Assembly (NCBI GenBank): GCA_013044385.1
Contig: JABEUN010000081.1
Span: 1 to 64,000 of the forward strand
Direction: 5' to 3'
DNA length: 64,000 nucleotides
Origin: Acidimicrobiaceae bacterium
Lineage (GTDB): Bacteria; Actinomycetota; Acidimicrobiia; Acidimicrobiales; Acidimicrobiaceae
Shown here: positions 17,269-26,165 of the stretch, piece after piece
Numbering within the stretch: the first letter of the stretch is position 1
Layout: every line of letters begins with the position of its first letter
Notes under the pieces: generated by a model
What the model was told of the DNA's origin: nothing
What the model saw: only the letters and a program-made list of their open reading frames with translations
Database searches by the model: none
Position numbers and translations under genes: made by a program

Positions 17269-19092
17269 CTACTCGTTCAGTGTCCCGGTTCTATCAGATG
17301 AACTCACAACCTGATCCCTAAGATCTATGCTTTCAGCAATTGGCCGGTCTCCGAGGATATCCCTCAAATCAGCGTGACCCAACTCCTCACGCTCAAGTAA
17401 CGCCTTGACGAGCCTTTCAAGTCTGTCCCTATTCAACCTGAGAATGTTCAGCGCATTCTCCCGCTCGGTATTTAGAATACCGTCCACTAGCTCACGTAGT
17501 CTCGAGTCAGACAGCGTTGCGGCGACCAAGTCGGTGTTCCGAACTGCGTCAAGGCTGATCAGCGAACCTACCAAGCCGAATCTACCTACCATCTGTACTG
17601 CGAGGTCCGTCGAACGAGCCAGGTCAGAAGCAGCTCCGCTAGAACCTTCGGCGAGGATGAGCTCCTCAGCGCATAGGCCGGCCAAGGAGGTCGCAATCTC
17701 GCCCCTCAGTTGAGACTCACTGACCAGGAACTGGTCCTCCTCCGGAGCTCTGGCGGTCAAGCCGAGTGCCGATCCCCTCTTGAGAATTGAGACTAGCTCG
17801 ACACGACCTATCCCAGAAGTAAACCAACCGACTACTGCGTGGCCCCCTTCGTGAACAGCAATCCTTCTTCGCTGGTCCGAGGAGTATGGCGAGCCTTCTG
17901 CCAAGCCAATGCGCAATTTCGCAAGTGCATCCCAGAGGTCACTGGACTCGATGGTCGATCCACCTCGCTGCCAAGCAATGGCGGCTGACTCCTCAACCAG
18001 ACGTGAGATGGAGGCGTGACTGAGCCCGCCAGTCTCCGATGCGACAAGATCAACAGCACCCAGAATTGAGGCCCCGCAAGGTCGGGTAGCAAGTAGCCCA
18101 AGGATGATCTGCCGCCTCTTCTGGGCTGTAGGAAGGTCGAAATGGATCGACCTATCAAATCGACCGGGTCGCACCAGCGCAGGGTCCAACTCTGATGCCC
18201 TGTTAGTGGCTGCTATAAACATCGCCTTACCCTTGGGAAGCGGCGGAAAAAGCGTTTCCAGAAGGGTCGCAACCGGCCGTGGTGACTGACGAACCAACGT
18301 TGCCAGAAGCTTCTCACCCCTGCCGGGTGCGTTGATGCTCTGGAGTTGCACTAGCAGTTCGGTTACGACTCCGGCCACACCGTCACGATTTCCCGCCGAA
18401 CCCATCGCGGATCTTGAGGTTCCAATCGCGTCGATCTCATCAATGAATCCGATGGCCGCACCTTCTTTGTCAGCGGCCTTCCTGACGGACTTGAAAAAGC
18501 TCCTGATCTTCCTGTTGGTCTGGCCGTAGTACATGGACTGGAAGCTGGATGCAGAGACCACCATGAACGGAACTGAGATCTCCTCTGAGATTGCACGGGC
18601 GGCGAGCGTCTTCCCCGTTCCTGGTGGCCCTTCGAAAAGCAGCCCATTTGCTACACGACCACCAAGGTTGGCCTCAAGAGATCTATGCCACCGCAACTGG
18701 TCTATGATGCCGGACAGTTCAGTTGTCAAACGCTCCTCGCCGAGCAGTTTGCCGAGCCCGTCTCCCCCTTCGGAACGGTGACGAAAGTGTGGTGATCTGC
18801 CCAGACCGAGGTAGGGCAGTACCATAACCAACCCCAGAACGGCGATTAGAAGCACTGAGGGCAGCCAGATCATCGAGCTGGCTGGCAGCGAAAGATGAGG
18901 GATAAAAAGTGCATTCGGGAAATAGAGATCACGCAGCACCGCTAGACACAGGACTGCTGCAAGGACGACTGCGCGTCGCCTAGCTTTCAACACCCTGCGC
19001 GCGACTCGTGCGCCTACTAGGTCATCAGCACCCACCTCAAGGCTGCGACCCTCGGCGTCCTGACCAACCTGGCCTTGAAAGGCTTTCACCAC
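17269..19092 (-). CDS. FtsH-like membrane AAA ATPase/M41 metallopeptidase
   Basis: ATP-dependent membrane protease of the FtsH group. Two membrane segments (about 41-60 and 74-94), Walker A GPPGTGKT at about 155-162, Walker B IGFIDEIDAIG, sensor/arginine-finger region ATNRASELDPALVRPGRFDRSIHFDLP, then the zinc site HEGGH near residue 408 and the third ligand region SDLARSTDLAVQMV. Between Walker B and the arginine-finger region there is an insertion of roughly 40 residues compared with FtsH, and the periplasmic part between the membrane segments is very short. It is therefore more likely a paralogue than the main FtsH. GTG is used as start after GGGGAG. Confidence 0.85.
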   Translation of the reverse strand: MVKAFQGQVGQDAEGRSLEVGADDLVGARVARRVLKARRRAVVLAAVLCLAVLRDLYFPNALFIPHLSLPASSMIWLPSVLLIAVLGLVMVLPYLGLGRSPHFRHRSEGGDGLGKLLGEERLTTELSGIIDQLRWHRSLEANLGGRVANGLLFEGPPGTGKTLAARAISEEISVPFMVVSASSFQSMYYGQTNRKIRSFFKSVRKAADKEGAAIGFIDEIDAIGTSRSAMGSAGNRDGVAGVVTELLVQLQSINAPGRGEKLLATLVRQSPRPVATLLETLFPPLPKGKAMFIAATNRASELDPALVRPGRFDRSIHFDLPTAQKRRQIILGLLATRPCGASILGAVDLVASETGGLSHASISRLVEESAAIAWQRGGSTIESSDLWDALAKLRIGLAEGSPYSSDQRRRIAVHEGGHAVVGWFTSGIGRVELVSILKRGSALGLTARAPEEDQFLVSESQLRGEIATSLAGLCAEELILAEGSSGAASDLARSTDLAVQMVGRFGLVGSLISLDAVRNTDLVAATLSDSRLRELVDGILNTERENALNILRLNRDRLERLVKALLEREELGHADLRDILGDRPIAESIDLRDQVVSSSDRTGTLNE

Positions 19093-19201
19093 AGCTCCCC
19101 ATCCCCGTCACCACTTAACTGAGCTTGATTTTACACTCTCCGTTGAAATAATCAATAGCACCATCACTCAATGCACTCACTCAAGCCTCAGAGTAGGAAA
19201 A

Positions 19202-19753
19202 CTACGTCCGCATCGTGACTCTTGGCAGCAGATGCTCGGGGACGTCTGCGAGCATTGGATTGCTTCGGTCTCGCTCAGAAATGACAGGGTCAGCAACTCC
19301 CCAATCCGCACCGATCGCTGGGTCGTCGAACTTGATTCCGAGCTCATCGGAAGGGTTGTAGTAACCGTCAACAAGGTATGTAAGCATCATGTCCGTGATC
19401 GCCGCAAAGCCGTGGGCGACGCCTGGAGGAATGAAGATCCCTACCTCGTTGGAATCCCCAATTTCAATGGAAAAGGAGTTCAAAAAGGTCGCAGAACCTA
19501 CGCGTAGATCGAAGAGGACGACCCGAGCCCGTCCCGATGGAACATACCAATAATCAGCCTGATGGAGGTGGTAGTGGAGTCCGACGAGAGAACCAGCTTC
19601 CTTGTCAGACCTAGAGCCTTGGACCATCTCCCGGCCCAGCGGGAACCACGACCTTCGATACGTCTCGACAAAACGGCCCCTCGGATCTGCAAACACCTGG
19701 GGACGAACTACCAGCACGTCCTCTATCGCTGCGACCGGATCAATCTGAGCCAA
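19202..19753 (-). CDS. rfbC: dTDP-4-dehydrorhamnose 3,5-epimerase-like protein
   Basis: Cupin epimerase of the RmlC/RfbC family (183 aa), which makes dTDP-4-dehydro-L-rhamnose for cell-surface polysaccharide. Seen: FADPRGRFVETYRRSWF at the N terminus, LVGLHYHLHQADYWYVPSGRARVVLFDLR with the catalytic His in GLHY, and IPPGVAHGFAAI. The Gln that usually follows the His (HYQ) is replaced here (HYH), so a different NDP-sugar substrate is possible. No other rml genes are nearby. Confidence 0.85.
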   Translation of the reverse strand: MAQIDPVAAIEDVLVVRPQVFADPRGRFVETYRRSWFPLGREMVQGSRSDKEAGSLVGLHYHLHQADYWYVPSGRARVVLFDLRVGSATFLNSFSIEIGDSNEVGIFIPPGVAHGFAAITDMMLTYLVDGYYNPSDELGIKFDDPAIGADWGVADPVISERDRSNPMLADVPEHLLPRVTMRT

Positions 19754-19853
19754 CTGGTGCCCCCTAGGGATGGAAGTTTCGAGGAGATCCTAACCTAGAC
19801 TTTCTTGGTTGCATACCACGTAAGACGAGCTGATCGACGCCGCAAAATCGAGA

Positions 19854-20702
19854 TCACCCCAACGATAGCTCCTGCCCCTCCGTGGCTGCGAAAAGATCCA
19901 CACCGGATCGATCCGCCGATATCTGTAGGTCAGAGACGATTCGGGACAGATCGTCGTCTGAGCGGTCGGGGTCATGATGGAATAGGGCCAGCCTCTTTGC
20001 ACCAGCGCATTGAGCCACCCTCAACGCGTATTCAAACGTGGAGTGACCCCAGTTCGACCGATGCCGAAATTCTTCAGCGGTGTACTGTGCATCATGTATC
20101 AACAGATCCACACCTCGAGCGAGACTCATGATGGCATCCTCAACGGATTCGGAGTCCACGGGCTGCTGGTGGTCGGTAATGTATGCGATTGATGCTGAGG
20201 GCGACGATATCCTGTAGCCGAGCGTGATGTCGGTGTGGGGAACGAACTCCGCCCTTACCGATGCTCCCTCTATGCCTATATCTATCTGCCCCGACTCGAT
20301 CTCGATGAAACTGGCTTCCGCCGCGCGTTCTACAAGACGCTTCGGGAAAAGTGGTGGATCGGATATCGACTGAAGTGCCACGGACAGCGAGAGGTCGGGC
20401 ATCGGTCTGGGTCCGAAGATCCTAATCCTCGCGTTCGGCAGGTCGAGGATAGGCATAAATGTGAACCCTTGGACGTGGTCGAGGTGCACGTGTGAAAGCA
20501 GGACGACGATATCGTCCTCGGTTCGGTTGCGTAGGCTGAACTGTCTGGCTCCAGTTCCCAGATCGAGGAGAATCGGGGCGCTCTGGCCCGACCCGTCACG
20601 CAATCTGATCTCAATGCAAGAAGTGTTCCCACCGAACAGACCGGTCTCTACTCCCGGAGACGGGAGGGAGCCTCTCACGCCCCAGAATCGCAGATACAGC
20701 AT
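19854..20702 (-). CDS. Metallo-beta-lactamase-fold hydrolase
   Basis: Protein of 282 aa with the MBL fold. The N terminus (LRFWGVRGSLPSPG, FGGNTSCIEI, LLDLGTGAR) is that of a subgroup annotated as MBL-fold hydrolases related to phosphodiesterases and RNase Z. The metal motif is HVHLDH in LLSHVHLDHVQGF; further ligands are in the IHDAQYT and FHHDPDRSDD segments. The start at 20702 gives the family's MLYLRFWGVRG N terminus; an upstream ATG at 20747 adds residues that do not fit. Substrate unknown. It lies just downstream of pilT, separated by 71 bp, in the same direction. Confidence 0.8.
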   Translation of the reverse strand: MLYLRFWGVRGSLPSPGVETGLFGGNTSCIEIRLRDGSGQSAPILLDLGTGARQFSLRNRTEDDIVVLLSHVHLDHVQGFTFMPILDLPNARIRIFGPRPMPDLSLSVALQSISDPPLFPKRLVERAAEASFIEIESGQIDIGIEGASVRAEFVPHTDITLGYRISSPSASIAYITDHQQPVDSESVEDAIMSLARGVDLLIHDAQYTAEEFRHRSNWGHSTFEYALRVAQCAGAKRLALFHHDPDRSDDDLSRIVSDLQISADRSGVDLFAATEGQELSLG

Positions 20703-20773
20703 ATCAAATGCGAAGATATACGCGATGCTCAGGTCAAGGTCGAGCACGGGTGACCGAGGTCACAACAAAGGGC

Positions 20774-21859
20774 TTAGGAGTTCACTAGTCCTTTTCTCGT
20801 CAATGAGAGTCGAAGATCATGTGCAGAGGTCGCGCTCTCAAGTGCATCGTCTACCGAAATCAGCCCCTCCGAAAAGAGTCGTTCAAGACTTTGGTCGAAG
20901 GTCGTCATTCCATAAAACTCACCTTCAGCGATTATCTGGTTGAGATCTGACGTCCTACCATACTCAACGATGCACTGCTGAACACGGCCGTTTGCAACCA
21001 TCACCTCCACGGCGGGAACACGGCCCTTTCCATCCGGTGTAGGGATCAACCTCTGGCAGACAACGCCCCTGATGACTCCTGCAAGTGAGATCCGAACCTG
21101 TTGTTGCTGGTGAGGAGGGAAAAAGTCCACAATTCTGGTGATCGTCTCGACGGCATCGATAGTGTGGAGCGTCGAGAGCACCAAGTGCCCGGTCTCCGCC
21201 GCCTGCAGCGCTGCCGTGACTGTCTCAAGATCCCTCATCTCACCTACGAGAATCACGTCGGGATCCTGTCTCATCGCCGCCCTCATTGCAGAGGCGAAAG
21301 AGCCAGTGTCAAATCCGATCTCGCGCTGGTTCACAATAGCCAACTTGTCCTCGTGCATGACCTCGATCGGATCCTCGATAGTCACGATGTGGCAGGGTCG
21401 GCTCCGGTTTACGTGATCGACCATGGCCGCCAAGGTAGAGGTCTTCCCTGATCCCGTTGGGCCGGTGACCAGAACTAGACCCCGCTGGTTCTCAGCCAAG
21501 GTTGCAAGTACTGATGGGAGGTGCAAATCTTCAAAGTTTGGCGGGTCGGTGGAAATTAGTCGCATGACCATTGAGACCATCCCACGCTGCATGAAGACAT
21601 TTGCCCGGACTCGCAACTTGGTATCTGTCAGGTATGCGAAATCTACTTCCTTGATTCTAAGGAAGTCCTGCCAGACCTTCTCGTCCATAGCCGAACGTGC
21701 AAGCTCATACATCTGATCTGCGGTAATGGGAACGCCGGAACGAAAGGGAACTAATCTTCCGTTGATCCGGACGCGGGGCATGGCGTTCGGTTTCAGATGC
21801 AGATCTGACCCGCCTCCAAGAGCCGTCTGTGAGATCATTGCATCGAGTATCGCTGTCAT
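20774..21859 (-). CDS. pilT: Type IV pilus retraction ATPase PilT
   Basis: Hexameric motor ATPase that retracts type IV pili for twitching motility. Visible: N-terminal PilT/GspE domain (SDLHLKPNAMPRVRINGRL), Walker A GPTGSGKTSTLAA, Asp box TIEDPIEVMH, Walker B VILVGEMRDLETV and His box GHLVLSTLHTIDA. The length (361 aa) is normal. The C-terminal AIRNLIRE-type motif is replaced by TSDLNQIIAEGEFYGM. The start at 21859 gives the family N terminus; the longer frame would overlap the GGDEF-EAL gene upstream. The neighbouring cyclic-di-GMP gene suggests linked control of surface motility. Confidence 0.92.
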   Translation of the reverse strand: MTAILDAMISQTALGGGSDLHLKPNAMPRVRINGRLVPFRSGVPITADQMYELARSAMDEKVWQDFLRIKEVDFAYLTDTKLRVRANVFMQRGMVSMVMRLISTDPPNFEDLHLPSVLATLAENQRGLVLVTGPTGSGKTSTLAAMVDHVNRSRPCHIVTIEDPIEVMHEDKLAIVNQREIGFDTGSFASAMRAAMRQDPDVILVGEMRDLETVTAALQAAETGHLVLSTLHTIDAVETITRIVDFFPPHQQQQVRISLAGVIRGVVCQRLIPTPDGKGRVPAVEVMVANGRVQQCIVEYGRTSDLNQIIAEGEFYGMTTFDQSLERLFSEGLISVDDALESATSAHDLRLSLTRKGLVNS

Positions 21860-21917
21860 CTTGTCATGACTATCGGCACAAATGCCGAATTCGTTTAGCA
21901 AACGAACAGCGTAGAAC

Positions 21918-24008
21918 TCAAATCTCCAGCACGTCGCTGGCCAACGGGCGGCCACTAACGATACGGTTAGTCTTCGAGAGGTCGGGGTCAGCGGAGGATC
22001 GAGCTGACAGCCATTTGAGAAGGCTCTCCTCGCTTAGAGGTCGAGCGATGTGGTATCCCTGGGCGAAGCTGCATCCCATCGTCCTGAGACGGGAAAGAAT
22101 CGGCTCCGTCTCGACTCCCTCTGCGACACACTTCAGGCCGAGGTTACTCGAAAGGTCGATGATCGATCTAACAATGACAGAATCTGATCCGTGGGAGAGC
22201 ATCGCCAGAACGAATGTCTTATCTATCTTCACAGTTGATACCGGTAGGTCCCTCAGGTGTTGAAGGGACGAATACCCAGTACCGAAGTCGTCGACTGATA
22301 GCTCGACACCCATCGCTTTGAGTTCACCAAGCACGAGCTGAGATCTTCGATAATCGGACATAACAGTGTTCTCAGTGATTTCGATCTCTAAACGCTCCGC
22401 GGGAACACCCGATTTGACTAGGGCGGCCTCAACGAGTCGTGGGAAGCCCATATCGTGGAGATTGCGCGCTGATCCATTGATCGCCACACCGATGTCAAAG
22501 CCGAGTTCACGCCATCTCGCACACGCCGTTAGCGCCTCACTCAACACCCACCGGGTCAGGTCAACCATGAGCTCGGTGTGCTCAGCCATGGTAATGAAAT
22601 CGTTCGGCTGGACGAGCCCCAACACCGGATGCTGCCAACGAATCAGTGCCTCGACACCTACGACTGTGTCGCTGTTCAGGTCCAGCTTCGGCTGATAGAC
22701 AAGAAAGAGTTCACCGCGTGCAGCGGCATATCGAAGGTCACCGAGCAGTCCAACTTTTGATGGCTGCAGTCGGTCGGTGGCATTCTCAAAAACCTCTACG
22801 CCGGTCTTGTCGCTCTTTGCCTTGTACATTGCGACGTCTGCGGCCCGAACAATGGTCTCTGAGTCCGTACCGTGGTCAGGAAATAGGGCAACTCCACAGC
22901 TAGCTGACACTCGAAGCGGGAATCCCCTAACCTCAAGTGGCTCACCGAGTGCGTCTCTCAACTTTCGTGCCTCGATTGCGAGCTGAGTTATGCCTGAGAT
23001 GTCAGGCATTACTACGGCGAACTCATTTCCACCGAGCCGAGCGACGAGTCCAGAACTTGGCCGAAGCCTTGCTACACGATCAGCCACCTGTCTAAGAACT
23101 ACGTCACCGACTGGGTGTCCGAGACGGTCGTTAATCGACTTGAAGGAGTCGAGATTCAACACCACGTATCCAACGGCTTGATCGTGTTTAGATGCTTCGA
23201 AAAGCGCCGAGTCGAGGCCATCCAAAAACTTAGCCCTACTGAGAAGGCCGGTCAGGTCGTCTCTTCCTTGTTCTATCCGCGCCTTCATGGCGCTATAGGT
23301 GTTCATCACCAGAGCGGTGGTCACGAGGGAAAGTACTGGCAAGAACCAGAGGCTCCAGGCTAGGCCGTATGCAACCACGGCACCAAGGGACATCAGTGTC
23401 ACCCCTTGTGCAACGGCCAGCATTGACCCGGACCAACTGCTCCTGCTGAATAGATTGTCTTGGCCGAGGCCGACGACCACTCCCACGATCAGGTGATTGA
23501 GTCCGCTGCCGACAACGAAAGCCAATCCGAGTCCGAACAACTGAGAGGGCCCGAACGCTGGATGGGAGCCTCCAAGGATCCGTTGAGCAGAGAACAACGA
23601 AAGGATCTCGAACACCGCAAACGTGGCGACTACGGCTTGTCCAGCATTGAAGAGATTGCGAACGATGGCCTTGGAGTTGATTATGCCACTTACGAAGGTT
23701 ACCCCGGCAACAAAGATTAGGAATGAAGTCTCTGGGAGCAGTAGGGCAAGAGCCGCAGGAAAAGCCCAAGAAGCGGTGTAGTTAAAGCCCTCAAGGTGCT
23801 TTGAGGCACCGACGTGTCGGGCGTCGGTGACGAGGTAGGCAACCATGATTAAGAGAGCTTCAGCGGGGCGAGTGCCTAGAGATAGCGGACCGCTCCCACG
23901 GTTGTAGATCAGACTGAAGAGTATGGTCAGGAGCGCGACAGCTATAACTCCGGTCACAAACGCCATTTGGCGCTTGGTAGCCATAGAAACTCCGCTTGGT
24001 TTTGTCAT
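21918..24008 (-). CDS. Membrane GGDEF-EAL cyclic-di-GMP protein, probably a phosphodiesterase
   Basis: Seven or eight membrane segments fill roughly the first 240 residues, followed by a GGDEF domain (DDLTGLLSRAKF at its start) and an EAL domain. The GGDEF signature reads GGNEF (RLGGNEFAVV), a change at the position that binds the metal/substrate, so cyclase activity is doubtful. The EAL part keeps its key residues: VEALIRW, IEITEN, VDDFGTGYSSL, KIDKTF and AEGVET. The start was taken at ATG 24008 (697 aa), just before the first membrane segment; the frame is open to 24305. It is 58 bp upstream of pilT on the same strand. Confidence 0.88.
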   Translation of the reverse strand: MTKPSGVSMATKRQMAFVTGVIAVALLTILFSLIYNRGSGPLSLGTRPAEALLIMVAYLVTDARHVGASKHLEGFNYTASWAFPAALALLLPETSFLIFVAGVTFVSGIINSKAIVRNLFNAGQAVVATFAVFEILSLFSAQRILGGSHPAFGPSQLFGLGLAFVVGSGLNHLIVGVVVGLGQDNLFSRSSWSGSMLAVAQGVTLMSLGAVVAYGLAWSLWFLPVLSLVTTALVMNTYSAMKARIEQGRDDLTGLLSRAKFLDGLDSALFEASKHDQAVGYVVLNLDSFKSINDRLGHPVGDVVLRQVADRVARLRPSSGLVARLGGNEFAVVMPDISGITQLAIEARKLRDALGEPLEVRGFPLRVSASCGVALFPDHGTDSETIVRAADVAMYKAKSDKTGVEVFENATDRLQPSKVGLLGDLRYAAARGELFLVYQPKLDLNSDTVVGVEALIRWQHPVLGLVQPNDFITMAEHTELMVDLTRWVLSEALTACARWRELGFDIGVAINGSARNLHDMGFPRLVEAALVKSGVPAERLEIEITENTVMSDYRRSQLVLGELKAMGVELSVDDFGTGYSSLQHLRDLPVSTVKIDKTFVLAMLSHGSDSVIVRSIIDLSSNLGLKCVAEGVETEPILSRLRTMGCSFAQGYHIARPLSEESLLKWLSARSSADPDLSKTNRIVSGRPLASDVLEI

Positions 24009-24507
24009 ACCGAGCCCTGGAGTCTCCACACTCTCGCTAGTGCCTTCGTCATCTCCACGCCAATCTTCACAGGTGGTGGTCGGCGCCAAATCAACCGGGA
24101 AAAGGGAACCAACGCCGACCCGCCGCCTCTCTGACTTAGAATAACGACCGGTATAGCACCAATCTTTAGAAAATTCTTCGGAAAATCTGACCCAGCGTAG
24201 GATCATTTGTTTGGCGAACGAAGACGGCAAACTGCCGCTAGCTGGGCGACTAACGGTCAGATCGGGCCTTGATTGCCCCGCATCTCCCAAAGTTGACTCC
24301 ACCACGTCACCATGCTCCCCTCACATGGGACTCAACAAATGTTGATTACATCACTGAAATTACCACATTGTGGGGCACGCGCGTCACTATCAAGGACATT
24401 TTTGTGATCGGATTCTCACGGCGCCTCGTATCGCGTAAGAATATGGAGTGAAAGTAGTCCTTTGGCTCAGCTGTACTGCGTCAGTTGGATGCCGTGCCCG
24501 CTGAGTC

Positions 24508-25068
24508 TCACGGCAATGCGACAGGGCCTGTTGTGGCACCATTCGAGGCCGGCGGCTCGAAAGTCAGCAGATCGACAGCGCTCGGAATGGAGCTGCCACC
24601 GCTCGAGATAAGCACGACGTCGAAGGTTCCGGCAGACCGAACCGGCGTTTCAACTTCGATTGCACCCTGTGCAGGGAAGTAATGAAGCACCGGAACCTGG
24701 ACTCCTCCGAAAGAGACCGCCGTGACGGGCGCAAGATCGGATCCATAGATCCAAAGGGCCGATGACACCGTCGACTGAACTGACTGAAGATTCATTGACG
24801 AAATAGCCGGAAGCATCGCCGGCATTATCGGCGTTGCCGCAGTCGCCTTATTCGCCGACGTAGAAGTAGTAGTAGATGGCACCAAAGTTGTAGATGGCAC
24901 AGCTGAGGCCAAGGGCTCGTTGAACCCCGTGGTATCCAAAGTTACAGCCGAATTCTGCACCGACTTGGCCACACGAGTCCGCCCACTCAAATGAGCTGCG
25001 AACAGCACGCCTATCACTAGAGCGAGAACTGCCATCCCCGCTGCAACTGTGACGCCCTGCCGCTTCAT
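24508..25068 (-). CDS. Single-pass membrane protein with TIG/IPT-like domain
   Basis: Protein of 186 aa. The hydrophobic segment at residues 6-28 (TVAAGMAVLALVIGVLFAAHL) would anchor it with the rest outside. A Thr/Ser-rich linker (STTLVPSTTTSTSAN) follows, then a domain of about 90 residues with the TIG/IPT immunoglobulin-like pattern: IYGSDLAPVTAVSFGGV, then VETPVRSAGTFDVVLISSGG. Function unknown; it could bind a surface partner. It is not obviously in an operon. Confidence 0.6.
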   Translation of the reverse strand: MKRQGVTVAAGMAVLALVIGVLFAAHLSGRTRVAKSVQNSAVTLDTTGFNEPLASAVPSTTLVPSTTTSTSANKATAATPIMPAMLPAISSMNLQSVQSTVSSALWIYGSDLAPVTAVSFGGVQVPVLHYFPAQGAIEVETPVRSAGTFDVVLISSGGSSIPSAVDLLTFEPPASNGATTGPVALP

Positions 25069-25152
25069 CTGAACTCCCTATTGCGCTCTTAGTTCGAGTT
25101 GAACTCTCTTACACACCTAGAGTGGCACATAATCACAGCTTGTGGCAATAGG

Positions 25153-25173
25153 CGCTAAAGAAAAACTTTAGCG
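25153..25173 (-). terminator. Hairpin downstream of the MaoC-like gene
   Basis: Perfect 8-bp inverted repeat CGCTAAAG/CTTTAGCG around a 5-base A loop, 12 bp after the stop of the leftward MaoC-like gene. Position fits a terminator; there is no clear U tract after it. Confidence 0.5.
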
Positions 25174-25185
25174 ATGCCGATACGG

Positions 25186-25698
25186 CTACTCCCAGCCGCC
25201 ATCCTCGTAGGGCCTCTGTCGCGATGGAGCGAACTCAGTCTTCCAAACCATCACTTTCCGTCTGAAGTAGCAGACCTCAAGTCCATTCTGGTTGAAAGCC
25301 TTAGTCTCAACTTTTACAATCCCTCTGTCGTTACGCGATCTGGACTCGCTCACCTCGAGCACACGGGTCTCCGCATAGATCGTGTCCCCATGGAATGTCG
25401 GGTTCTTGTGAAGCAGTGACTCGATCTCAAGATTCGCAATTGCCGACCCGCTGACGTCGGGTACGCTCATTCCGAGTGCAAGTGAGTAGACAAGGTTCCC
25501 CACCACTACGTTCTTCCCATGCACCGACTCATGGGCGGCGAAGTAGTCGTTTGTATGAACGGGATGATGATTCATCGTGATCATGCAGAAGAGGTGGTTG
25601 TCGTACTCAGTTATGGTCTTGCCAGGCCAGTGCTTGTAGACATCGCCCACTTTGAAGTCCTCTAGGTATCTGCCAAAACTCCGATCATGGACGGACAA
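25186..25698 (-). CDS. MaoC-like acyl dehydratase
   Basis: Hotdog-fold (R)-specific hydratase-like protein, probably acting on a 2-enoyl- or mesaconyl/methylmalyl-CoA-type thioester. It starts with RYLEDFKVGDVYKH and carries the hydratase pattern TITEYDNHLFCMITMNHHPVHTNDYFA with the Asp and His of the active site, then VVGNLVYSLALGMSVPD. The start is set at TTG 25698, because AGGAG lies 5 bases before it and it follows the stop of the upstream gene by 8 bases; the longer open frame overlaps that gene. Length 170 aa fits one hotdog domain. Mesaconyl-CoA hydratase is one possible identity. Confidence 0.78.
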   Translation of the reverse strand: MSVHDRSFGRYLEDFKVGDVYKHWPGKTITEYDNHLFCMITMNHHPVHTNDYFAAHESVHGKNVVVGNLVYSLALGMSVPDVSGSAIANLEIESLLHKNPTFHGDTIYAETRVLEVSESRSRNDRGIVKVETKAFNQNGLEVCYFRRKVMVWKTEFAPSRQRPYEDGGWE

Positions 25699-25706
25699 TC
25701 TCGCTC

Positions 25707-26141
25707 CTAAAGTGCTTGAAGGGGTGCGGGTCGGGTCGTGAAGGTGGAGATCCACTCCTCCTTGGACTCGCCGTCGATCATAAGTCGCCACGTATACCTG
25801 CCGCCTGCGGGCAGTGGAAGTGGACCCATATTTATCGCCAGATTCACCGGAACGTCGGATCCTTCAGGAACACCTTGGGGCGTACCAACTTGGAAATCAC
25901 CCCTGACTTCGATAGGTTGGGCTCCTTCAGGCGTCTCGAAAACGACCTGGCCACCGTCAGCATCTTCAAGGAACAGCTCCCAGTGGTGGGCCTCTTCAGC
26001 AGAGGCCCAGTCGACATCGATCCGAAGAGCGATCGCCATCGGGGCCAAGCCGGGTCCGGTCACCGACCAGCCTCCGCCGAGTATGTACAATTTACCCTCA
26101 GCCACCTGGGCTGAGTCGCAGAGCATTATGGAAGCCTTCAC
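25707..26141 (-). CDS. Conserved hypothetical protein, DUF6941-like
   Basis: Protein of 144 aa, all-beta in character. The N terminus KASIMLCDSAQVAEGKLYILGGGWS is the mark of a conserved actinobacterial family that I recall as DUF6941. Function unknown. It is in the same operon as the MaoC-like gene, 8 bases apart. The start is only 24 bp from the start of the divergent methyltransferase, so one of the two promoters must lie inside a neighbouring gene or the methyltransferase starts further in. Confidence 0.6.
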   Translation of the reverse strand: MKASIMLCDSAQVAEGKLYILGGGWSVTGPGLAPMAIALRIDVDWASAEEAHHWELFLEDADGGQVVFETPEGAQPIEVRGDFQVGTPQGVPEGSDVPVNLAINMGPLPLPAGGRYTWRLMIDGESKEEWISTFTTRPAPLQAL

Positions 26142-26165
26142 GCCTGACCAAGCTAGCGTGAATCA

